Shown here piece by piece: positions 1 to 6,130 of a DNA stretch of 8,684 nt. The stretch is from Acidobacteriota bacterium (GTDB lineage Bacteria; Acidobacteriota; Aminicenantia; UBA2199), in contig JAQUQF010000060.1 of NCBI GenBank assembly GCA_028749105.1, positions 1 through 8,684 of the forward strand, written 5' to 3'. Within the stretch, counting starts at the first letter, position 1. Each line of letters begins with the position of its first letter. A program made the position numbers and the translations under genes. The notes under the pieces were generated by a model, which was given only the letters and a program-made list of their open reading frames with translations, did no database searches and was not told the DNA's origin.

Positions 1-1285
1 CGATGTCGTTCAGCAGGACGAACGCCATCAGACTGATCAGGAAGGCGAAACCCGCGTACAGCAGGACGGTTTTCAGCTTCTGGTTCAGATCGCGGCGGAT
101 GATCGCTTCGATGGTATAGGTCAGCAGGTGGCCGCCGTCGAGACCGGGGATGGGGAAGAGGTTGATGATCCCCAGCTGCAGCGAGATGAAGGCGATGAAG
201 GTGAAAAAACTGGAAAAACCGCTCTCCAGAGACATCTGGGAGACGCGGGCGATCTCGATGGGTCCCGAGAAGCTCTTCACCGAGATCTTGCCCTGGATGA
301 TCTTGCGGAAGGCGCTGAAGGTCATCATGACCAGGTTCCCGGCCTCCTGCAAGCTGTTCTGGATGGCGGCGGCAAAGCCGTACGTGATCTTGGTGGTGGC
401 GAATTTGACGTTGAAGCCGATGACGCCGACCCCGTTCTCGGACAGCGGCGTGATTGGCTTGACGATCAATTGGTCGCCGCGCCTGGCCGTCACCTGCAGG
501 AGCTTGCCCGGAGATCGGCGGATGATGTTGGTGAGTTCGAACCAGGTGGCGATCGGTTGACCATCCACCGCGGTGATCACATCGCCAGGCTGCAGTCCCG
601 CCTTCCAGGCCGGGTAGTTTTTCACGACTTCGGCGATCTCGGGCAGCAATGGCCAATAGAATCCCGCGTAGCCGATCTCGTAGCGGGCGCTGGAGCCGAT
701 CTTCAGCTCGACGGCGCGGCGGGCGCCGGCGCGCGTGAACTCGACCCGCACGCCCTGCTTGGGATTGGTGCCCACGGCGATCTCCACTTCCTTCCACGTC
801 GGGGTTTGCCTGCCGTCGATGGCCAGCAGCATGTCCCCGGGCAGCAGGCCCGCTATTTCCGCCGGCGATCCTTTCTCGATGTAGCCGATGACCGGCTTTT
901 CCAGCTTGTAGGCATCGACCTCCACGCCGCCCATGTTGACGCCGAAGATCAGCACCAGCGCCAGAACCAGGTTCATCAGCGGCCCCATCAGCAAGGTGAA
1001 TATTTTTTGGGCCCGGTTCTTGGCCATGAATTGGTCGGAAGACGGTTGCTTGGCGTCGAATTCCTCTTCGCCGGCCATGCGCACGTAGCCGCCCACCGGC
1101 ACCAGGCTGACGCGGAAATCGGTGTCGCCGATCTTTTTGCCGAAAAGCCGCTTGCCGAAGCCGAAGGAAAAGACCTCCACGCGGATCTTCATCAGCCGGG
1201 CGGCGATAAAATGGCCCAGTTCGTGGACCAGGACGACAATTCCCAATACGACGATAAAGGAGCCGAACGTGTAGAGTATCTTCAT
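1..1285 (-). CDS. rseP: RseP/RasP-type site-2 protease (M50 intramembrane zinc metalloprotease), cut at window edge
   Basis: Inner-membrane zinc protease that cuts membrane-spanning substrates within the bilayer; in E. coli it cleaves RseA in the sigma-E envelope-stress cascade and clears signal-peptide remnants. 428 residues are visible, and only the last part of the C-terminal membrane segment is missing (the E. coli protein has about 450). TM1 (about 5-20) leads into the HExxH zinc motif HELGH at 21-25 (ligands H21, H25; catalytic E22). The membrane-hairpin elements PVGGYVRM (63-70) and GPLMN (101-105) follow. Two PDZ domains are visible at about 130-195 (GLLPGD at 146-151) and 215-275 (GLQPGD at 230-235). 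The LDG motif at 382-384 supplies the third zinc ligand, D383. The ATG overlaps the dxr stop as ATGA and has a GAGGT Shine-Dalgarno about 7 bases upstream. Last visible gene of the uppS-cdsA-dxr-rseP operon. The true substrate in this organism is unknown. Confidence 0.96.
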   Translation of the reverse strand, partial: MKILYTFGSFIVVLGIVVLVHELGHFIAARLMKIRVEVFSFGFGKRLFGKKIGDTDFRVSLVPVGGYVRMAGEEEFDAKQPSSDQFMAKNRAQKIFTLLMGPLMNLVLALVLIFGVNMGGVEVDAYKLEKPVIGYIEKGSPAEIAGLLPGDMLLAIDGRQTPTWKEVEIAVGTNPKQGVRVEFTRAGARRAVELKIGSSARYEIGYAGFYWPLLPEIAEVVKNYPAWKAGLQPGDVITAVDGQPIATWFELTNIIRRSPGKLLQVTARRGDQLIVKPITPLSENGVGVIGFNVKFATTKITYGFAAAIQNSLQEAGNLVMMTFSAFRKIIQGKISVKSFSGPIEIARVSQMSLESGFSSFFTFIAFISLQLGIINLFPIPGLDGGHLLTYTIEAIIRRDLNQKLKTVLLYAGFAFLISLMAFVLLNDI

Positions 1286-2442
1286 TTCATTACCTCTTTT
1301 TCAATGTGTGCGATCGTCTGCCTGCGTGTCAGCGCGATGGTTTCCAGGACATCTTCCAGGCAGTGCAGGGGCTGGAATTCCGTCCGCTCCAGCATGCGGG
1401 CGACGACGGAGAAGATCTCGTTGAAGCCGATCCTGCCGGACAGGAAATGTTCCACGGCGACCTCGTTGGCCGTATTGAAAACGGCGCCGGCGTTCCGCCC
1501 CTGGCGCAGCACGTCGTAGGCCATGGCGATGGAGGGGAAGCGCCCGCGGTCGATGGAAAAAAATTCGAGCCGTTGCAGCGCCGGCAGGTCGAGGCTGGGG
1601 CAGGAGCCGGCGACGCGCTCGGGGTGGGTCAGCGAGTAGAGGATGGGAAGCTTCATGTCCGGGACGCCGAGCTGGGCCAGGACCGACGAGTCGATGTACT
1701 CCACCAGCGAGTGGACCACGCTCTGCGGGTGGATAACGGCAGCGATCTGTCCCGGATCCAGATCGAACAGGTAGCGGGCCTCGATGATCTCCAGCGCCTT
1801 GTTCATCAGCGTGGCCGAATCGACGGTGATCTTCCGCCCCATGGACCAGGTGGGATGGGCCAGGGCATCGGCCACCGTGACCGTCGACAGGTCGCGTTTT
1901 CCCTCCTTGAAAAAGGGGCCGCCCGAGGCGGTCAGGATCACGCGGCGCACCTGCTGCCGCGCTCCCCGGGCCAGGCACTGGAAAATGGCGCTCTGTTCGC
2001 TGTCGACGGGGACGATTTCGGCATCGGTAGCCGCCGCTTCGCGGCAAATGAGTTCGCCGGCGGCGACCAGGGTCTCCTTGTTGGCCAGGCACAGCCGGCG
2101 CTTCAGCTGCAGAGTTCGGAAAGCGGCCTGCAGCCCGTCGGTGCCGTTGATGGCCGCCACGACGCAGTCGCAGCCGGGCAGGGAGACGATCTCGTCCAGC
2201 CCCTCAGCGCCATGGAACACCTTCAGCTTCGGGAAGCGCTCCCGCATTTCGCGGGCGGCCTTTTCCGTCTTGACACTGACGGCCCGCGGCGCGAATTCGG
2301 TGACCTGCTTTTCCAACAGCTGGGTGTTGCCGCCGGCCGCCAGCCCGAGCAGGCCGAAGCGCCCGCGGTTCTCCCTGAGGACGGCCAGGGTGCTGCGACC
2401 GATCGAGCCGGTCGAGCCCAGGACCACGATGTTTTTCACCAT
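1282..2442 (-). CDS. dxr: 1-deoxy-D-xylulose 5-phosphate reductoisomerase (DXR/IspC)
   Basis: Cytoplasmic NADPH-dependent enzyme converting 1-deoxy-D-xylulose 5-phosphate to 2-C-methyl-D-erythritol 4-phosphate, the first committed step of the MEP isoprenoid pathway and the target of fosmidomycin. The 386-residue length is normal for the family. The N-terminal NADPH-binding motif GSTGSIG is at 9-15. Catalytic residues match E. coli DXR by alignment by eye: metal ligands D147 and E149 in VDSE and E218 in MNKALE, plus S173 in TASGGPF, H196 in AHPTWSMG, and N214/K215. HPQSVVHSLVEY at 238-249 is also typical. The start ATG at 2442 is 42 bases after the cdsA stop and has only a weak AGG upstream; GTG at the second codon is a possible alternative. 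The last codons overlap the rseP start. The product feeds isoprenoid synthesis, including that by UppS encoded in the same operon. All key residues are intact. Confidence 0.98.
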   Translation of the reverse strand: MVKNIVVLGSTGSIGRSTLAVLRENRGRFGLLGLAAGGNTQLLEKQVTEFAPRAVSVKTEKAAREMRERFPKLKVFHGAEGLDEIVSLPGCDCVVAAINGTDGLQAAFRTLQLKRRLCLANKETLVAAGELICREAAATDAEIVPVDSEQSAIFQCLARGARQQVRRVILTASGGPFFKEGKRDLSTVTVADALAHPTWSMGRKITVDSATLMNKALEIIEARYLFDLDPGQIAAVIHPQSVVHSLVEYIDSSVLAQLGVPDMKLPILYSLTHPERVAGSCPSLDLPALQRLEFFSIDRGRFPSIAMAYDVLRQGRNAGAVFNTANEVAVEHFLSGRIGFNEIFSVVARMLERTEFQPLHCLEDVLETIALTRRQTIAHIEKEVMK

Positions 2443-2484
2443 GGGCAGCCTAATGGCTTTTTTATCGGGGCCGTGGCCATGCGC

Positions 2485-3285
2485 TCATTGCCAGAAATAC
2501 AGGATCAGGAAGTAGAGCAGCGGGGCACAGAAGATATAACTGTCGACCCGGTCGAGGACGCCGCCGTGCCCGGGGAGCAACGTGCCCGAATCCTTTTGGT
2601 TGGCGGCGCGCTTGAACAGCGATTCTACCGGGTCGGAGAGCTGCGAGAACAGCCCGATGACGGCGGCGGTGATCATGGCCGCCGGCAGCGCAACCGGAAC
2701 CGGGAACAGCAGCAGCGACAGCCAGCCGCTGAGGCCGGCCGTCAGGATCGCGGCGATCAAGCCCTCCAATGATTTCTTCGGCGAGGCGACCGGGTAGATC
2801 TTGTGCTTGCCGATGGCGCTGCCGACAAAATAGGCGCCCGAGTCGCCGATGGCGATGACAAAAATGAGGAAAAACAGGTAGTTGGGCCCCAGTTTTTTCA
2901 ATTCCAGCAAAAAGTAGAGGGGAAAATAGAGGTAGACGACGGCCAGCGCCACGATGCCCCAGTCGCGGGCGAACTGGTCAAGGCGCTCCCGGGAATCGGT
3001 GGTGAACAGGAAATAGAGGCCGTCAGCCAGCAGGCAGCCGGCCAGGGCGTGGGCGATGCCGAACCAGGGGACGGTGAAGGCCAGTGCGACCAGCATGCCG
3101 TTGGTGAAGGCCAGCGGCCATACGTGCCGGCTGGGCCGGGTCAGGCGCAGCAGCTCCCAGGCCGCCATGCTGACCAGCAGGAACAGCAGGGACGAGAAGA
3201 ACGGCACGGGCAGGTAGCGAATGGCGGCGTAGGCAAAAATGATCAGCACGACGGTGGTGGGGAGGCGGCGGCCCAGGTCTTTCAT
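2485..3285 (-). CDS. cdsA: Phosphatidate cytidylyltransferase (CDP-diglyceride synthase)
   Basis: Integral inner-membrane enzyme making CDP-diacylglycerol from phosphatidic acid and CTP, the branch point for all membrane phospholipids. The protein has 266 residues (normal 260-290) and is strongly hydrophobic, with several membrane segments, for example about 10-25, 30-46, 60-90, 110-128, 135-157, 175-195, 197-213 and 248-265. The complete family signature lies at 222-248: S-L-F-K-R, then K231-D232, then LPGHGGVLDRVD, ending in D248. It matches the PROSITE-style pattern S-x-[LIVMF]-K-R-x4-K-D-x-[GSA]-x2-[LIF]-[PG]-x-H-G-G-x2-D-R-x-D at every position. The aspartates bind the metal and nucleotide. 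The start overlaps the uppS stop by four bases (ATGA), which suggests translational coupling, and GGAA just upstream may help ribosome binding. Nothing abnormal is visible. Confidence 0.97.
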   Translation of the reverse strand: MKDLGRRLPTTVVLIIFAYAAIRYLPVPFFSSLLFLLVSMAAWELLRLTRPSRHVWPLAFTNGMLVALAFTVPWFGIAHALAGCLLADGLYFLFTTDSRERLDQFARDWGIVALAVVYLYFPLYFLLELKKLGPNYLFFLIFVIAIGDSGAYFVGSAIGKHKIYPVASPKKSLEGLIAAILTAGLSGWLSLLLFPVPVALPAAMITAAVIGLFSQLSDPVESLFKRAANQKDSGTLLPGHGGVLDRVDSYIFCAPLLYFLILYFWQ

Positions 3286-4040
3286 ATGCTTCCGAATCTC
3301 CTTTCCCGGCCCTGGTAGTCAATGATGGCCCGGAACAATTCCCTGGCCCGGAAGTCGGGCCACAAGGTCGGGGTGAAATATAGCTCACTGTAGGCGATCT
3401 GGTAGAGGAGGAAATTGGAGATCCGCAGCTCTCCTGAAGTGCGGATCAGCAGGTCAGGGTCGGGGCAGCCGGCCGTATAAAGAAATCCGCTGAAAAGCCT
3501 TTCGTCGATCGCTTTCGCCGCGATTTTGCTGGAAACGATCTCGCGTACGGCATGCAGGATCTCCTGGCGCGAGCCGTAATTGAGCGCCAGGTTGACCTGC
3601 ATGCGCTTGTGCTCCCGCGACCTTTCCTCGGAATCCAGCAGCTTTTCCCGCAATTTGCCGGGGAGCTTCGCCAGATCGCCGATGATCTTCAGGCGGATGT
3701 CGTTGTCGTCCAGGAGGGAGTGGCGGTTCAGCAGGTTCTCGTAGAGCATGTCCATGAGGAACTGGACCTCGCCGGGCGGCCGCTGCCAATTTTCGCTGGA
3801 AAAGGTGAACAGGGTCAGGTAGGGGATGCCCAGCCGGGCAGAAACCTCGGTGATCTCGCGCGCGGCCTCGGCGCCGGCGCTGTGCCCGGCGTTGCGGTCG
3901 AGGTTCTTCGCCTTTGCCCAACGGCCGTTGCCGTCCATGGTGATCGCCACGTGGGCGGGGAGGCGCTTTCCGTCAATGCGCCCGACAAGCCCGCGCTCTT
4001 CGCTTCCGGGGGGATACAGGGCCAGGAGATGATCGAACAT
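3282..4040 (-). CDS. uppS: Di-trans,poly-cis undecaprenyl diphosphate synthase; start placed at the second ATG
   Basis: Cytosolic cis-prenyltransferase adding eight isopentenyl units to farnesyl diphosphate to give undecaprenyl diphosphate, the lipid carrier for peptidoglycan and O-antigen. Family motifs, numbered from the longest reading with ATG at 4067 (261 aa): MDGNGRW at 44-50 with the Mg-binding D45; GHSAGA at 61-66; FSSENW at 89-94; and IRTSGELRISNF at 208-219 followed by YSELYFTPTLWPDF with E228. All catalytic residues are present. I choose the ATG at 4040 (252 aa, close to 253 in E. coli) because the upstream ATG lies between the -35 and -10 boxes of a near-perfect promoter, so it would not be in that transcript. 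Neither ATG has a Shine-Dalgarno sequence. This is the first gene of the operon. If another promoter lies further upstream, the 261-residue form is possible. Function is near certain; the start is inferred. Confidence 0.95.
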   Translation of the reverse strand: MFDHLLALYPPGSEERGLVGRIDGKRLPAHVAITMDGNGRWAKAKNLDRNAGHSAGAEAAREITEVSARLGIPYLTLFTFSSENWQRPPGEVQFLMDMLYENLLNRHSLLDDNDIRLKIIGDLAKLPGKLREKLLDSEERSREHKRMQVNLALNYGSRQEILHAVREIVSSKIAAKAIDERLFSGFLYTAGCPDPDLLIRTSGELRISNFLLYQIAYSELYFTPTLWPDFRARELFRAIIDYQGRERRFGSI

Positions 4041-4075
4041 TTGAAAATTATATTTTTTCCCCGCCATTTTGTCAA
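4040..4075 (-). promoter_or_regulatory. Consensus sigma70-type promoter of the uppS operon, predicted leaderless start
   Basis: On the minus strand, TTGACA (4075-4070) and TATAAT (4052-4047) are both perfect hexamers separated by exactly 17 bases. Six bases after TATAAT comes the ATG at 4040, so the usual +1 (a purine, A) coincides with the first base of that codon. The transcript would then have no 5' leader. Promoter and spacing are seen directly; the start of transcription is inferred. Confidence 0.85.
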
Positions 4076-4080
4076 ATGGC
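4063..4080. repeat. Perfect 7-bp inverted repeat over the uppS -35 box, possible operator
   Basis: GCCATTT (4063-4069) and AAATGGC (4074-4080) are exact reverse complements around the four-base centre TGTC. The repeat spans the whole uppS -35 hexamer and the adjacent spacer, where a bound repressor would block RNA polymerase. No known regulator is recognised from the site, and it might be chance. It cannot be a leader hairpin if transcription starts at 4040. Confidence 0.5.
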
Positions 4081-4098
4081 TCGAAGACGGGCGCAGAA

Positions 4099-4112
4099 GC
4101 CTGACGCCAGGC
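4099..4112. repeat. Short inverted repeat between the two divergent promoters
   Basis: GCCTG (4099-4103) and CAGGC (4108-4112) are reverse complements around ACGC, followed on the plus strand by a G run and CTTTT. It resembles a weak terminator or a regulator half-site pair. No gene reads into it on the plus strand, so its function is open. Confidence 0.3.
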
Positions 4113-4124
4113 GGGGGCTTTTCA

Positions 4125-4161
4125 TTGAATTCGCACCTGAAGTGGTATATAATAACCTTTA
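4125..4161 (+). promoter_or_regulatory. Sigma70-type promoter of the SurA/PpiC gene pair, predicted leaderless start
   Basis: TTGAAT (4125-4130) and a perfect TATAAT (4148-4153) are separated by 17 bases. The ATG at 4162 begins eight bases after TATAAT, so the expected transcription start (about 4160-4162, with A at 4161 and 4162) leaves a leader of 0-2 bases. No Shine-Dalgarno is present. Back to back with the uppS promoter: the two -35 boxes are about 50 bases apart. Confidence 0.8.
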
Positions 4162-5160
4162 ATGTGTAAAAAATGGGCTGTTTTTCTTGTTTTCTTGATT
4201 TTTTTCTGCCAATGCAAAAAAAAGCCAAGCGCTGAGGGCGGAGAATCGCCCAGCGACCGCGCCGCGGCCATTGAAAAGAAAGTCATCCTGGCCATCGGTG
4301 ACGTCTCCCTGACCAACCAGGACCTGAAGAATTTCATCAAGCTGCAATATGCCGATATTTTTGAAAAAAAAAACAACGACAAGCTTCTCTCCCGCCTCTT
4401 CGATCTCTTCTGCGAGCAGCAGCTGATCCTCTACAAGGCCAACATGGACGGCGTCCTGGTGGACGATGAAGAGGTCGCGGCCTATCTCAGCGAGATCCAG
4501 TCGCGGCGCCAGGACCAGGCCCTTGACCGCGAGATGGTGCGCAATTCCCTGAAAGTGCAGAAATACCTGCTGGCCGGGGCGTACAAGGATATCACTGTCG
4601 GCGACGGCGAGATCAGCGAGTATTACGAGGCGCACCTGGGGGACTACCAGAAGACCGAGGAGATCGATCTTTTCCAGATCATGACCAGCGACCGCGAAAA
4701 ACTGCTCGGCATCCGCTCCGAGCTGCTCAAGCAGCCGGCGCGCTTCGAGGAATTCGTGCGCAGCCAATCAATCTCGCCCGAGGCGGGCAACGGCGGCGCC
4801 ATGGGATCCTTCGAGAAAGGCATGCTGCCCAAGGAGATGGAGGAAGTGGTCTTTTCCCTGAAGGTGAACGAGATCAGCCCGATCGTCGAATCGCCCTATG
4901 GCTTCCACCTTTTCAAGGTCGCGCGCAAGAGGAAGTCGCGCATGCAGCTGCTGGCGGCCGTCAAGGACCAGATCAGGAGCAAGCTGCTCTCGGCCAAAAT
5001 GACCGCCGCCTACGGGGAGTTCCTGGAACGCATCAAGGCCGAGATCCCGGTGCGCACTCTGCGCGAGAACCTGTACTTTTCCTACATAAAATCCGAACCT
5101 GGAGTGAACGAAAATGAAACAAAAAGTCTTCCTGGCAGTGATCCTGTTCCTGGCGGCTAG
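4162..5160 (+). CDS. Probable lipoprotein peptidyl-prolyl isomerase/chaperone of the SurA/PrsA (parvulin) family
   Basis: Predicted exported, membrane-anchored folding factor with a SurA-like N-terminal helical chaperone region (about 38-160) and a PpiC-type parvulin rotamase domain (about 165-257). The parvulin hallmarks are clear: SQSISPEAGNGGAMGSF (201-217), then FSLKVNEISPIVESPYGFHLFKV (231-253) with the GFH motif. The N-terminus is a short signal peptide: lysines at 3-4, a hydrophobic stretch 5-15, then cysteines C16 and C18 before a KKK run. The lipobox (IFFC or FCQC) is not canonical, so lipidation is likely but not certain. The ATG at 4162 is the only workable start: TAA at 4153-4155 closes the frame upstream, and the signal peptide begins here. 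A ten-A run at 4364-4373 encodes part of FEKKNND. The C-terminal 15 residues are encoded in the overlap with the next gene. Likely client: outer-membrane or exported proteins, by family analogy. Confidence 0.88.
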   Translation: MCKKWAVFLVFLIFFCQCKKKPSAEGGESPSDRAAAIEKKVILAIGDVSLTNQDLKNFIKLQYADIFEKKNNDKLLSRLFDLFCEQQLILYKANMDGVLVDDEEVAAYLSEIQSRRQDQALDREMVRNSLKVQKYLLAGAYKDITVGDGEISEYYEAHLGDYQKTEEIDLFQIMTSDREKLLGIRSELLKQPARFEEFVRSQSISPEAGNGGAMGSFEKGMLPKEMEEVVFSLKVNEISPIVESPYGFHLFKVARKRKSRMQLLAAVKDQIRSKLLSAKMTAAYGEFLERIKAEIPVRTLRENLYFSYIKSEPGVNENETKSLPGSDPVPGG

Positions 5161-6070
5161 CTTCCTTTTCCCCGCCGGGGATGTCGTCGAGGAGATCTAT
5201 GCCGTGGTCAACGATGAGGCGATCACCGGCAGTGAATTGAAGAAGTTCGAGATGGAAATGGTGCGCTCCCTGCAGACCGAACTGGAGGGGGAGAAACTGG
5301 AGAAGGCCGTGGCCGACATGAAGAAGGACCTGCTGAACAGGTTCATCGAGCAGAAGCTTCTGCTGTCCAAGGTCAAAGAAAAGAACTACGATGTCGATGC
5401 CGACGTGGAAGCCATCATCCAGGAGATCAAGAAGCAGAACAACATGTCCTCGGATGAGGATCTGAAAACCGCCCTGGCGCGCGAGGGGATCGAGTTTGCC
5501 GATTGGAAGGAAATGTGGCGGGAACGGCGCCGGCAAGAACGGCTGATCGGCGAGGAAGTGGGCTCCAAGATCAAGATCGACAACCCGCAGATCATGGAAT
5601 ATTACCGCAAGAACGCGGCGCAGTTCACCGTGCCCGCCGAGTTCACCCTGAACTGCGTGTACCTGAAGAAGGGCGAGGGTGATGCCGCGCCGCAGGCGAA
5701 GATGGACCTGGTCTCGGCGGAACTCAAGCCCGGCAATTTCGCCGAGGTCGCCAAGAAATATTCCGAGCTCTCCGGGGCGGAAGAGAGCATCGCCCTGGGC
5801 AAGTTCAAGTCGGGCGAACTGGACAAGGTCCTGGAGGAGGCGGCGCTCAAACTGAAGAAGGACGAGTACTCGGGATGGATCGAGACCGGGAGCGGCTGGT
5901 ACCTCATCCAGCTGGCCGAGTTCAGCCCGGAACATGTCCGCGAAGTGAAGGACGTGCGCGAGGAGATCATCATGACGCTGCGCGAGGCCGAGCAGCAGGT
6001 CAAGGTGAAGGACTACATCGAACAGCTGAAAAAGGAAAGCTACATCAAGATTGTGAAAGAATATCAATAG
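5114..6070 (+). CDS. Periplasmic SurA-like chaperone with a degenerate parvulin domain
   Basis: 318-residue exported protein. A signal peptide covers about 1-21 (KQK, then a hydrophobic stretch ending near FPAGD). VVNDEAITGSEL (31-42) is the typical opening of SurA/PrsA chaperone modules, and the helical region runs to about 155. A parvulin-like domain spans about 170-272, but it lacks the usual GGxLGWF segment and has GWYLIQL (261-267) where active parvulins have GFHxxK/R. Isomerase activity may therefore be lost, leaving a chaperone. A charged helix (275-318) ends the protein. The start has a GGAG Shine-Dalgarno at 5101-5104, nine bases from the ATG, and begins the signal peptide. It overlaps the preceding gene by 47 bases in another frame, so the two are surely co-transcribed. 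Its paralog next door has the intact parvulin domain, so the pair may divide holding and isomerising roles. Assignment to surA itself is not certain. Confidence 0.87.
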   Translation: MKQKVFLAVILFLAASFLFPAGDVVEEIYAVVNDEAITGSELKKFEMEMVRSLQTELEGEKLEKAVADMKKDLLNRFIEQKLLLSKVKEKNYDVDADVEAIIQEIKKQNNMSSDEDLKTALAREGIEFADWKEMWRERRRQERLIGEEVGSKIKIDNPQIMEYYRKNAAQFTVPAEFTLNCVYLKKGEGDAAPQAKMDLVSAELKPGNFAEVAKKYSELSGAEESIALGKFKSGELDKVLEEAALKLKKDEYSGWIETGSGWYLIQLAEFSPEHVREVKDVREEIIMTLREAEQQVKVKDYIEQLKKESYIKIVKEYQ

Positions 6071-6130
6071 ACTCCCGGCAAAAGGGACGGGGCCGGCGGA
6101 TCGATCGCGCGTCCCCTGCGGGATCTAGGG
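6071..6130. other. Convergent intergenic junction with a weak inverted repeat
   Basis: The 60 bases between the stops of the SurA-like gene (plus) and rph (minus) contain GGGACG (6084-6089) and CGTCCC (6110-6115), an exact 6-bp stem with a 20-base loop. There is no T tract on either side, so an intrinsic terminator is doubtful. Termination in both directions is expected here by position only. Confidence 0.3.

Noticed and set aside
128..1519. Long open frame on the plus strand opposite rseP
   Set aside because: The minus strand encodes RseP with its zinc motif, PDZ domains and LDG motif. The plus frame has antisense composition and no family resemblance.
1306..2772. Long open frame on the plus strand opposite dxr and cdsA (488 codons)
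   Set aside because: It runs antisense to two genes with complete family motifs, is rich in D, G, Q, H and R as expected of a GC-rich antisense frame, and shows no recognisable domain.
5033..6067. Open frame on the minus strand opposite the SurA-like gene (344 codons)
   Set aside because: It is leucine/histidine/aspartate-rich mirror composition of a lysine/glutamate-rich coding strand. The plus strand has a signal peptide and chaperone motifs.
6084..6115. Strong bidirectional intrinsic terminator
   Set aside because: Only a 6-bp stem with a 20-base loop and no T tract is present, so it was kept only as a weak repeat in the junction.
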